Positions 11,065-23,600 of a stretch of 64,000 nucleotides of DNA are shown in pieces. The notes under the pieces were generated by a model, which saw nothing but the letters and a program-made list of their open reading frames with translations, searched no databases and was not told the DNA's origin. Both the position numbers and the translations under genes were made by a program. The DNA is from Diphasiastrum complanatum. Its lineage: Eukaryota; Streptophyta; Lycopodiopsida; Lycopodiales; Lycopodiaceae. The stretch is from contig CM055107.1 in the NCBI GenBank assembly GCA_029204225.1, forward strand, positions 42,220,007 through 42,284,006, in the 5' to 3' direction. Position 1 is the stretch's first letter. Each line of letters opens with the position of its first letter.

Positions 11065-12723
11065 TTTATTGGGATTGTTAAACTTTAGAAATTGCATTGG
11101 CTACATTAAGTTATGTTTCCAACTATATGACCTTTGGATGCTTATTGCCTATTGCATCGCTCCATCAAGTTATGTACAACCATGTTATTACTATTGGGCT
11201 TATAAAGCCTACCTTTTTTCTAAGTACATTAATTAGGGCGTCTAGAGGTTTAGAATTCAAAAAAAAATATGCATAGAGTAACGATTATTGAGACTGAAGG
11301 GATATGATTCAGTTTTAAAGTTCATTGTAGATGACTATATTGCAATTATTGTAAGGATATATCGTTTAATGACTTTTTTGATTTCATTCAACAATCTTAG
11401 TTGGAGCTCACTTTATGTTCATCGGGTATTGTCTTTTGAGCTAATGTGATAATATATAGAATCTTGTTCATAACTTGACATTAGAGCACTATCTTGGGTT
11501 TAGTATTTCTTTTGGCTTGATATTTTCTAGCACTTTATTTTGTCATGTTCAGTGCAACACCTATCTATTCCATGATCCCTTTTCAAGAAGATTAGACATT
11601 TTTGTAGCTTTTCTTTGAGATATTATCTAAATTCTTTATGAAAATCCACTACAAGAATTATACTTTTAGCAAGTGTCTATTATAACTTTCTCTCAGAAGT
11701 TGACTTCTCAGGCTTTTGGTTAGTAGCATTATCTTCATTATTTTTCAAGAATTCTTTTGTAGAAACTTTTTTTGTCATCACTGATTACAAGAAATTTCTT
11801 AGCACAGATTGAAGCTTCCAAGTGCAAATAATCTGACGGCGGTGATGTCGAATGAGTGCACCCCATCTTAATTGGCCATTGTGAAAAAGCATGTTACATC
11901 AATATTCTACAAACAACGTTAGACTTGCCCCAACCAATTGGTCATTGTCAAATAACATGTATTGGAAAAGTTCCCATGTGGCTTCTATGCCCATGGTTGG
12001 GTTGTTCACATCCCTTCCATGATAGATATAAATTACATCGTTGTTCTCTCATACTCATGTTACAAATAATATGGTTGCGCTTAGTTTTTCTTGGATTTGG
12101 AACATTGTTTTGGTCTTTGGAGATAAAGTTGAACTTAGTCTATAATTTGTTTCATCGGAAGATGGCCATGAATTAGAGAGCAGCTTAAGACATACTTTTA
12201 ATTGTACCTAAAAAGTGAGGATAAAAATGTTAAGTTAGCAACCCTTCATTTTGTGGGCAGAGCTGCAACAGGGTGGTGAGCTTTCTCACATGTGGTGAAA
12301 AAACAATGAACCTAAGAAAGAGAAGTTTTTTTACTATTTAGATTACTCCAATGTCCATTGGCGTCATCACATTGTCGGATTTGCCTCTCATCGGAAAATC
12401 ATGTGGAGCCCCCCATCAATCCGCTCCATATCTGCCCTCACTAAAACCAAAAGAGCCTTACCACCTAGTCACTACATGAGTATAGGTAGATATATATGAA
12501 TGTCCTACCTCTTATCCTATGCTTTTGCTTGGTATCATGTAAATTTGTAGCTTTGGCATGGCATGATTATCATCTTATTTATTAACTATTTGTTAATAAA
12601 ATATTAACGTCATTAACGCTATGAAAAAACTTATAGTTTCCATTAATTAAAGATGGGAAAACCTATCAAAATACAAACGAGTGCCTATATATAAAGTATA
12701 AAGACCATAAGGAGAATTAAAAT

Positions 12724-12814
12724 GCTATAATGCAATTATGCTTCTTGGTTTCCAAGGGGAGGTTCGAACCTGGGACCAAAGAAACTTTGGATGCCAAGCT
12801 ATAATGCAATTATG
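12724..12814. repeat. 17-bp direct repeats flanking a B-box-like motif
   Basis: GCTATAATGCAATTATG occurs at 12,724-12,740 and 12,798-12,814. The 57 bases between contain GGTTCGAACC, close to a Pol III B box. A short SINE scrap with target duplications is possible. Confidence 0.5.
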
Positions 12815-12960
12815 GCAAGGCACAAACCCCAACGAAGTAGCTACTCAACCCTACTACTACTTGATGCTCACTATTAGCCTTCCTTTGTGGCTCTTAAGGT
12901 CCCCATGACCCCACTCAATGGAGCCTAAGTCGGGCCTGGATTTTCAATCTTATGAGTCCC

Positions 12961-13071
12961 CATGAACTTGCATCACAAACTCCCAAACACCAATCCTTGT
13001 GTTTATGTTCAATATCATGAACTTGCTCACAAACTTTGGAACACCAATCCTTGTGTTTATGTGCAATATCA
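12961..13071. repeat. Two tandem 55-bp units
   Basis: Both units contain CATGAACTTGC, then AACACCAATCCTTGTGTTTATG and CAATATCA, with few differences. A recent local duplication. Confidence 0.8.
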
Positions 13072-13425
13072 ACTTTGGCCTTCTACCAGATGAATGTATT
13101 TTGCACCATCACCAACAGGTCAGTGATGGTGTAAACACCATCCAAGGGTGGTGGTGGGAGCTCCAACACACTCTTAGTTCATCTCCCCAATCTCTACTTG
13201 TCCTTCCCAAGAGCACTCTAGTGCAAAATATGCTTAACAGATTTTTTGGGCCATGGGCATTTATTTGTTGGCCACCCATAGAATGCCTCGCCCCCCAGAA
13301 TCCAGAATAATTGTATTATACATGAACACAGGAGCAATAAGTAATAAGCCCCTGGACCTCGTATCCTAACGGCGGGACTTTAAGCCCACCGTCATGGGAT
13401 ATTTCTAGAAGCATTAAGATTTTGC

Positions 13426-13431
13426 CACGTG
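13426..13431. promoter_or_regulatory. G-box (CACGTG) upstream of the EF-hand gene
   Basis: Perfect CACGTG about 570 bp before the start codon; a related GTGACGCGTGG lies 30 bases further on. bZIP/bHLH factors bind such sites, including in ER-stress control. That link is inference only. Confidence 0.35.
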
Positions 13432-13527
13432 CTAGTAATCGAAGATTCCAGGTGGTGGTGTGACGCGTGGCGAGCATCCAAGTGCGAGGACTTAAAGCAT
13501 ATCCTGCCATCGAGCACCACCAGGCAG

Positions 13528-13531
<4 letters not shown>

Positions 13532-13561
<30 letters not shown>
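13532..13561. repeat. (GA)15 tract in the presumed 5' UTR
   Basis: Pure GA repeat about 430 bp before the start codon of the EF-hand gene. GA tracts are common in plant leaders. Confidence 0.9.
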
Positions 13562-13565
<4 letters not shown>

Positions 13566-13993
13566 GAGAGAACGAGAGAGGAAAGCGAGTATGACGCGCT
13601 ATTGGATCGATGCTGGTTTGAGCAGAAATCCCGATCCAATACAGCTGTTTATTCGAAGCTGTTCGAGAGGCGCTGTCTGCTCATCTTTCATTTATGAAGA
13701 AACCAAACAAACTGCTGATGCTGAATGCTTGTCTGCAAAAACAGGCGATTGATTACAGACCTCAACACGGTTTTGATTTGGACATGGAAGCTGGCAGAAT
13801 CAAGAAGTTTTTTGTATATCCAAGAGTTTTCGCACCCATTTTGTGGCTGTAAGCGGCAGATTTCGGGGTTTAAACAACCTTTTGTGAGTTTTCCTTGTAG
13901 ATCTCTGGTGCTGCAGTTGACACTGATATTTTATGAAAGAGAGGTTTGAAGTGGTGCATTGTTTTGTGTAAGAATTCTGGTGAGGGATTCATT

Positions 13994-14660
13994 ATGAAGG
14001 CAGGTGTTGTCTATTTTCTCCTTGCAATAGCTTGCTTAGCATTGTTGAGATTCTCAAGCCATCCTTCTATATCCCTAACTGGGGGGCACCGGAAGCAGCT
14101 TGGACGTCGGTTGATTTTGAGAGCTCACTCTAATGCCACCATTTTGAGAGCTCACTCTAATGCCACCACAGATGCCAGACATGAACCGGTGCCCTTCGAT
14201 CCAATTGTCGCAGATTTCGAGCGCAAGCGAGAAGACCGAACGTGGGAGCGAGAGTACTTTAGGCAGAAGTACCAAGAATGGGACAAAAATACACCTATTA
14301 ATGAGCTCAATGGAGAGGCTAAAGAAGATTCTCATGTGGATTCTCACTTTGAGATGTTGCGGTATCCACAAGCAACTGAGGAACATGCCTCATGGGATGA
14401 TGATTATGGCGACGAGGATTATCTAAATGATGAGGATCAGTTCAACATCTCGCAGCGCCTAACCGTTTTGTTCCCACTCATTGATACCAATCCTTCAGAT
14501 CATTTTATTAGCTTGAAGGAGTTACAGGATTGGCACGTCCGGTTGGCTGAGAATGATGCCCTACATCGCACCAAACGAGAATGGGAGTTGCATGATAAGA
14601 ATCACGACAATCTGGTCTCTTTCAGGGAGTATCTTCCAAGTTTCTCAGAAGAAGAAATAG
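13994..14660 (+). CDS. EF-hand gene exon 1
   Basis: Codes for residues 1-222 plus one base: signal anchor, N47 and N56 sequons, the conserved [16 protein letters not shown] block, [12 protein letters not shown], and EF loops 1 and 2. Donor at GAAATAG|GTATTTG. Reading on past the donor reaches a stop within 8 codons. Confidence 0.93.
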
Positions 14661-17600
14661 GTATTTGCCTCCCTTGGATATAGTTGCAAGAATTTTACTG
14701 CTTTCTGAATGAATTGTTTTTTTTTTTGAGAATTTTCTGCTATTAGTTCTGTCGCTTTTTGAGTTATCTTGTTAGATGAAAACAGGTCTTGTGATTCTGG
14801 ATTTAGAGCAAACTCAAAAAGGATAAACAATCCGATGAAACATTTAAGTACTGATATTCTTTATAGGGCAAAGACACCCGCATTTGCAACTGATGAATTT
14901 CACAAGGTTGCAAATGAACCACAATAGACAAGTGGTTATGCCTATGACAGTTGTTGAGGCCTCTGGACCAGGTAATGGCTGTTTGGAGGCCCATGGTAAG
15001 TGGCAAGTCTTTTCATCGAGCTGCGGTAGCGGTGAGATGAGAAGATGAGCCATTATATCCTTCCCGTGTGCTGACAAACACCCATTATGGTATATTTTGT
15101 GTCACAAAAATCTGAAAAAATTATGGACATAATTCTCAAGATTTCGTCAATGATTCCATCTGTGAGGGTTACGTAATTTCAAGATTCCATCCATGATGCA
15201 TATGTATTTTCAAGATTCCATCCATGAGGACTTTTTGGTTTGAGGGCTGATAATTACAGCCATTCATATTTGTAGAAAAGAAATGAGGTCCCATTATTAT
15301 GTCCTAGGGACTGGTAGTCCTCAAACTCAATCTGGATCATTGATTCATGTAAGATGGAGTAGACACATGTAATGAATGTGAATACTGGCATCTCTATGAA
15401 TAGAATAAGTTTTCTATTATCAGTGCTACACTTAGTTGGATATGCTTGCATCAAAATATTCCTTTATCTAATCAGCTTTGTTTGTTGGCTGTTTACCCTT
15501 TACTATATTAGATTTTACAATGACATTTTATGTTGCACCTTCTATCATGTTCCTTTCACTATAATATTCCCTCCACATGACTAATAAATTACATTTGTAG
15601 TGCAAACCTAAGAAGCCCTATTTTCTTATTCTATGTGTGTTGATGCCTTATTTTGTTTCCCCCATCTAATAATAAATTCACTAACAAGGTTACTTACTCA
15701 CTTGAGCCATAGACATCCTTATGCTATATGTGCACTAGTTGCTATGGAGTACGTTATCCACAATTTTCTAACCTATTGGTGCATGTACTATGTCACACAG
15801 GTGCACATGTTGTAGACAAAGACAATGATATACCTCGATGGCAGGCTATAGAATGTAGCAATGTGAATATACTACCAAAAAGTAACCAACTATATATGTA
15901 AAATAAGAAACACTGCAAGAAATAGCTATAGTTTGTATCCATGTGAATCCAAAGGTGCTATCAAGGAACCTTAATGGGCCAAGAATACCATTGCAAAGAA
16001 ACATGGCAACACGGATAACCCAAGCTATTTGGAGAAACTAGGCATGGCGGTGATCAGCAATCCAAGGAACATATAGAAACAATAGGCATGAATAGCAGGA
16101 CCAAAATATTTACACGAAGGGAAAATAGTGGCATTAGAATACTAACAGCAAGCAGGAGGATAAAATGAAATCCATTCTATATCAATCACTAAGCATGCCA
16201 GATAAACAATGGATCATCAACAACAACACAACTACTTTGCAATATCACCAGAGGCCAAGCTATATGTAGCAACCAAGTATGCCATGAAAATTCATCAACA
16301 GCCCAAGGTATCCATAAGATCCATTAATATAAAATGTCAGCATGCCAAGGAAGTCGTAATGCCCATGTATACAAGGTGGCATCAAACCAAGGTATTTGTA
16401 ATACGCATAAGTATAAAGCATCATCTAAAAGAACATGATCCATAAGTGTAGTAGAACCAAGCATAATAGCAGAAGCACCAACTGATGAACTTTGGCCTAG
16501 GTACTCATCTATAAATATCTCATCAAGATAAGCTACAATGATCATCTGCTAACAATGGATGCAGAAGCAGAATTTTTTAATCAAGACAAGCAACAATGAC
16601 CATTTGAAAGACATTTGCTAACAATGGATGCAGAAGCACTGAAGGATCCGTAGAAAGTAGAGCTAGAGAGGATACAACTTGACCATCAACACATGGAAAA
16701 TCATCTTGCCTGATACAATTTCATAGAGAATAGAAGTCATATAGAAGCCTGATCAGAATACGATTTTTCAGATCTGAGGCACCTATTTGATGTAGCCAGC
16801 AAGTAGGGAAAAGTCCACATCTTGATTCATTCAATAGGCAATGAATAGAGTTCAAAGAGGATTGAATTAGGATCATTCTTATGATCTACAGCTTGCTGTT
16901 CTATGTGTATATCAGATGCATGTTTCATTCCTAGATCTGTTAGGCTCAAGTTGTCCTTGAAAATAGCATTTCTAGGGTCCTGAATCCAGATTTCGAGCTA
17001 TTCTAGCATTCTTGGTTTTGACAACAGTGGTATCAGAGCTTGCATGTTGCTTAAATCTTCATGCATGTCTGTTTCCTAGCATCATTCATTCTACAACAAA
17101 GACAAGCATGCGCCATCCAAAGTAGGTAACCAAAAAGCAGCCACAAGCCGAAATATGGATTTGCAATCCATCAATGGTTCCCACATGATTCCATAAGTCT
17201 TCTTACCACAAGACACACAAAGAAGAGTATGATACTCTTTTACTATCACATCCTCCCGAGTCTTACTATCAATGATCTGCGCACCAACACTAGGTAAGGC
17301 AACACCGTCATCATAAGAAGTAAGCATCAAAACAGGAAAATCAGCATAAGGTACTGATTTTGGTGAGGCATGTGTGTTTCCTCCAAGGTAAAAAGATGCT
17401 TTGCTATCCCGCAAAGACTCGGACAGCCAACAAGAGGCTGTAGCAGGCTGTCCAACAGCCACAAAATCACCAACACTTTGCTGTCCAAAGTGTTCCAAAT
17501 GTGGACCTTGCTGTCCAAAAACCTAGCTTCCGATGTGCTAGCAGCGGAATAGGGAAGGGGTGCAACATCCACAACAACGCTACCGATAGCGGGCCTCCGC

Positions 17601-20600
17601 GATGGGGTCGCAGCGAGGCAGGTTGCGGGAGCAAGCTCGGGGACACAAAGCGCGGGAAGGAGCCAGCAGTGTCATCCCCTGTGCACCTACATGGACAGCC
17701 ACCAGGACACCTTCCCCTCCGCATGGGCATTGTCGTGACGCCGTCAGGGTGTCCCACAACTCTTCGAAGGACACCAGCGCAGGAGCTAGCGTGGGCCGCA
17801 CGCCAATGCCAAGGGTGGGAGTTGCCAAGGTGAGGTTTGTTGTGTGCGGATGGGTGAAACAACCCCAAACCAAAATATGGAAGCAAGCATCCCATTTGTG
17901 AAGGACAATGAAATGAAGATTAATAAAAGAGCTAAAAATGACTCGAAATATGTGCTATGTATGATAGGAGATGATAATGATGATAAAGAATAAAAATTCA
18001 ACCCCAACCTAACATTCAAGGACGTCGAAACACATAAATATGCTTTATTTGCTGCTTTATGGAGTCAAAACTGAGCCGATCAAGACAAGTTAAAATCAGC
18101 AAACTACAGTTCAAGGCTAATAAGAAGAATATTGAAATATTATAGCTTTTGCTATCAAACAAAAAATTATAATGAAAATGCAAGCTTAAATAGGCTACCA
18201 CCATAAAAAAAGTAGATGTACTAAAAATAATAACTTACTTAGAGATTGATACAACTTTTAATGTAGAACTGAGAAGCAAATACAATCACCGTTAGTGCTC
18301 TACTTTTAGAAAAAAACTACACACATTGGTAGCATCGAAACAACCCTTTATTGGTAGTTTAGAAATGAATGTTCTCTCTAAGTACATTGATTAGTTTGTT
18401 TCCAACACCTCTAGAAAATGTATTTTACTGGACGAACTAAGCTAAAATCCTACCATGTCCCTCGTGCCTTCTATATGTTTTGAGTGACTTTTTGTTAGTA
18501 AGAAAAAGAATGTTTTGAATTAGTCAAAAAATTTGAAACATTTGGAAACTCGGTGAATAATAAAATGTTGTAAAATCATTTTGCACTTTGTTAGCAATGG
18601 ATTAGGGCTACACACACCCTACTCTAGCAAAGTTGGAATATTGTTGGCATAGTAGCATTCGCGTAGCAAGACCAACAAACACTTTTGAATACTTAGCACA
18701 AACCCTAACTTTGAGGGACAAATCCTAGTAGAAGTGTGTTCTAGATTTTTGCAAGAACTTACAACAAACTATAGGTTCAAGATGTTAGAAAGGCCAATGT
18801 GATTAAGCTCAAAGAAACTATAAGTCAAATTTGAACATAGCTGCATAAAAATAACCTTGACTGGTAGATGAGCAAATTTTTAAGAAAGTTACGTTTTGAT
18901 GCACATAAAAAATGAAACCAAACGTTGGTTAGAATTTTCTAGCTTACAAGCACTTTCTTAATAGCAATACTTAGCCTCCAAATTACTACAAAACAAGAGA
19001 CAAACTACCTAGTACCTCCCGGCTTCCAAGGTGTCAAATCTACACGAAATCCCATTTGTATCTTGGAAGAGTGGGAAGTCCTCGCTCCGGACTCTCATGG
19101 GTCTCCATGAAAAGCAATACATCTCGGCCAACGATAAAGTCAATCAAGTTGCCAGCAGTAGAAGATGAGTGTATACCATCACAGTTCCATACTCCAATCT
19201 GGAGATGGTGTGAATGGGGCTCCCAAACCCGGGACCCCAAATCCCTATTTCTGGGAACCATTAGGAGTGCTAACAAAAAAGCAGGTTGTCCGTCTTGATA
19301 TATAGCTCGTTTGCCTGACTCTGGGGCTTCTTGGAAGGCCTTATGCCTTTCCTCCACTTGGATATATGTGAGGTTGTCATCCATAAAAATAGTGGAACCA
19401 CGTAGCTTAGCTTTGCAGTGTAAAGCCTCTCTTCGACTCTCCAACGAAGTAAAACAGATAATCAATGTGGCCACATCTCTGGTAGTCCTCCATGTCGTAT
19501 CTAACCTTTCGTCCTGTGCCCTAGTGTGGTATCAAGGAAGCACTAGGCTTCAGACATGGCATCCTGTGTGTCCGGGATCCCTCTGACCCTAATGTTGTGA
19601 GCCTTTTGTTCTTTGGACTTCTCTTCCTAAATGGTGGCTGAAATGACCGAGGATATGGGAGCACTTGGCTTGGTTCCTTTCTTCAATATTGATACCCAGG
19701 AGAGGGCCTCTTCCTTCTGCTTCTTGATCTTTTGTAGCTCCCAACTACAACCGATTGTTCAACTTGTTGAAAATTGAACACCAACTTTTGCAGCACAGTC
19801 CTAACCCAATGCCCACTACTAGATGATAATTCGGCCTACTAGAAATCTAACACAACTTACTTCTCGCACAAGAAGTGCACTAACAATGTATGAGAACATT
19901 TGCAAAGAGTGTTGCACACACAATCCCTCCAACCAGAACTATCAAAGTAAATATTGGCCAACAGTGTTCCCAAGAAGGAAGAGCAATCTTGCAGACATTC
20001 AAACTACACAACTATAAGAACCTAGCTACTCGAAACGGTTTTTCTTATTCACTAAACCTTCAAGACATGGAAAGTAGAGAAAAACGACACTGTAGGACAA
20101 TTTACAAGGAGAAAAAGTGCAAGATCATGATGGTGTCCATAAAAGCCTTAAGAGGCCATGAGTTTACCACTATTTTTTTGTGTTGTTGCAACCTAGAGAG
20201 GCCAAACATATACCTACCAACAACTCAAAGTGGTGGAGCAATGACAGAATTCTCCAAAATGCCATCCCCAATTGATCTTCAAAAATTGTGGCCAAGTTTA
20301 TACGCCACGATGTAGGGGCATCAAGGAATAGACAAAATCAACTACAACTATTTTCATAAAGGATTTGGTGGATGCCCTAGAGGTAGAGGTTGAGAAGCTG
20401 GAGAACTAAAAATACAAGATCGAGCTCATGCACAAGAAGCTAGTCAAAGCACTTAACTTTGGACATGACAGACTACAATTGGAGGCCTCCGCACCCAACC
20501 TACTTATGAACTAGCTATCTATATAGAGTCCAAGTAATGCAAAAGAACGCGGACAATTATATACTAGGGATAGCCCCTAAGGCTCTAACTAGTATACCTT

Positions 20601-23600
20601 TGAGTAAAAACAAATTAACATTAAAGGCATGTCCTCATGGGACTCAAGTACCCTAAGTTAATCTACTTTCTAGAAGGTTCCACTAAGGGCCTCTAGATAG
20701 ATCATAGTATAAATAGGGCTATCATTTAGATATTGGTCATTCATTGATGGGATCTTCATTGTAGAACTCTTTGCTAATGCTTGTAGGGCTTTAGCCATGA
20801 TTATATCAAATGTTGCCATTCATCATGGAAGATTGCTTGATTGTGTCTATGCTTCATTCATACAATATCCATAGATTGAGTCTATAACTTGGTATCAAAG
20901 CATTTTCCTTCCTTGGTGGGAGTGCTAGTTGGTCTCCACTTTTTCTGGCATATCTTTAGTGGACAATTAGCAGAAGTTCTTCTGCTAGACTTGGCGGCCA
21001 GCGGAAAAAAAAATTGTCCAATAATTTTCGACCACTATTTTAGTGGCCGCTATCTTTTTTAGCAGTTATTTTGGCATATTTGAGCAGTACCTATTGCGCG
21101 TTTTCAAATTTTATTTGGAAGAGGTTTTGACACTTTTCCATCAGCAATTGTTTGGTGGCTTTTGGCAATCTTTTAGAGGCTCTATCGCCCTATCTTGAGG
21201 TTATTTTCAACTTCACTTGCTGGTTGTTTAGAGCAGTATCTTTCATTCTTCCTAGCGCCCTGTTTGGAGCTTCTTCACCACCTATCACTTGCTATCATGG
21301 TCTTTGGCGTTTGCGTAGAACCTACGTTGAGGTGACGACTTGTGTCATCTCCCTCAAGGTTTGTGCTTTTTCGCATACTTTTTCTCGTTTTAACATCATT
21401 TATCTTTGTTTGGTTTACATTCGATTTTTTGTTTTATTTCAATTGATTACTTTGAAAAGAAAATTACATTTGTTTTATACAGTTTTTGCTTACTTTCCAT
21501 TTCTATTGTTCACTTTCCATGCTTTTGATCTAATTCAAAAGATTCTATTTATTGTTTTCACTTTGTGTGTTTTAGTCACAATTTGTTATAAAAATATTTA
21601 TTATAAAAAGGTGCACAAAGAAAAATAATAATTGTGTCTATATATCATGTGTGCTCATTCAAATTTTGTGTTGTGCCCTTGTTTCCTTGTTTCATTTGCC
21701 ACACGTTTTTCCTTTTTCGTTCCTTTATGTTTATTGTAGTGATATGACTTATGAGCAAATGTTCAAGACACGTCTTCAATATTATTTTGACACTTATCGC
21801 CCTAATTGCACTAATTCCCAAAACTGATGTAGTTTTCCTCTTACGTTGTCCTACTTAATCTAAGTGGCGTACATATGTTCATTCTCATTCATCTATCCCT
21901 CAGCGCCATGTCTTTTTACACTACTTATGTTACCTAATGATAATGAGCCTACTTTTGAGAGTCCTTTTGTACATGAGAGCAATGTCATAGATGTTGAGAG
22001 TGATACTGATGAGCATCCTTTCAAGCCTATTTCTAAGTCAACTTGTGAGCTACCTTTTGCAAGCAAGGTTAAGTGTTATTGTGAGGGTGGGAGAGTAATA
22101 GTATCACACGATGCAAGAGATTCACATGAGACAGTAATAGAATCACACAGCGCAAGAGATCCACGATAGTGTCACATGTTATAGTATCGCATATTGAAAG
22201 AGATTCACACGAGATAGTGACCTTTTCACACACTACGTTTGAGTCACATGTACAAGTTGATGTTGATACCGCATGCTATGAGCTAGATTCACAATTACAA
22301 ATACAAGTTGATGTTGATGTTGTTACATATAATAAATGATAATGTTAGTTTCCCATAGGTTACTTTGACCCAAAAGGTCGAGACTTGTGTAACCATGGGT
22401 TAGGTTTATTATTTAGACCATGTTAAGTTAGTTTTAGCTAAGACCCAATTTTGGTCTAGTAATAACTGGTGGGTCCAAGTAATGTCTAATTATGTTAAGG
22501 GGCCCTACCTTGACTTTTGGGGGTGCCCTATAATTAGTAGTGGATAAGCTTAGGGCTTGGAAGGTTCTAGAACTTAGGGTTTGGAAGAGTCTAGGCCCTT
22601 GGAAGGCCTATTTATATGTACTCATTATTCATTTGTAATTCATTCTCTTTTTAGCATTGCTACTACTTTCTCTCTCCTTGAGGGCGCCTAACCCTCTCCC
22701 TCTTCTTCTTGTATATGGAGATTGAATGTTAGAAGGATCTTGACACTTTGATTTCCTACATGGTATCAGAGCCATGGATCTTCTATGCTTGATTTAGGGC
22801 GCCCTACTAAAAGAGATCGTCTTCACTTAGGGATCATAAAAATTCAGCACCTTTGCTGATTTTTTGGAGTGAAGATCCGTTCAATTTTGACACTTTTCCG
22901 TTTTGCAAGAGGGCGCCACTTGTTTTCAGGTGTGGAAGAAGGCGCGAATTTTTTGTGATGATCCGATCACATTCCGAGGCTGAAAATTGGACAGCATATT
23001 ACCATTTGTAGGGTGTTTGCAACAGCCCTATCCGTGTGTGTATCGTTCACACTTTTTGGCAAGAAAGAAGGGTTCCGAAAAAAGCTTTGTTGGAGGCTAA
23101 CCTAATTCTTTGCTTGTTGGTTTTTTGAGTTTGTAATGCAATTTTAGGCTGAAATTTTCAGCACACAAGGCTTGTAGGAGGGCGAGTGTGTGGTTTCGAC
23201 ACATTCCGGTGCTGATTTTTCAGATTTGATATTTGTTGGTTTTTGTGTCTTTTAGGGCACATTTAGGGTTTGAAATATTCATCTTCTTGGTTGGTTCTCT
23301 TGGCAAGAGATTTGGGAGCAATTCGTACTTGTTCAGGCGAAGATATGTTGGATGGCACCAACTATTCTTCATGAGAGTTGCAAGCTGAGGTTTGGCATCA
23401 ACGTGATGATCAAGCTCTTTCATTGTCGCTGGGCCCTGCCTGCTGCCTAGATGGGGGCAACCAACCTGCCCTTGCCACCATGATGGGCACTTTTCGGTTG
23501 CCGGGCCCTTGACTTCGTTTTTGCGACCTAAGTGCTGCGGAAAACCTTGGACAATGCCCTGCCCCAGTGCTAGCGTCGAGCCTGCACTGGCACTAGCTGC

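Larger units (their letters stand above)
11065..13400. other. AT-rich intergenic sequence upstream of the EF-hand gene
   Basis: No supported gene. It holds two small direct repeats (12,724-12,814 and 12,961-13,071), each listed separately. Confidence 0.5.

Noticed and set aside
12750-12775. tRNA gene
   Set aside because: Only a B-box-like GGTTCGAACC is present; no acceptor stem or anticodon arm can be drawn.
13316-13697. Frames on both strands through the (GA)n tract before the EF-hand gene
   Set aside because: Repeat translation in the presumed leader; no similarity.
17091-17895. Minus- and plus-strand frames of 100-142 codons in a GC-rich patch
   Set aside because: Frames overlap on both strands, as GC-rich DNA often does. 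No motif recognised. Kept as unassigned intron sequence.
19890-20315. 141-codon plus-strand frame in intron 1
   Set aside because: No recognisable motif and no neighbours supporting it; likely chance or TE debris.
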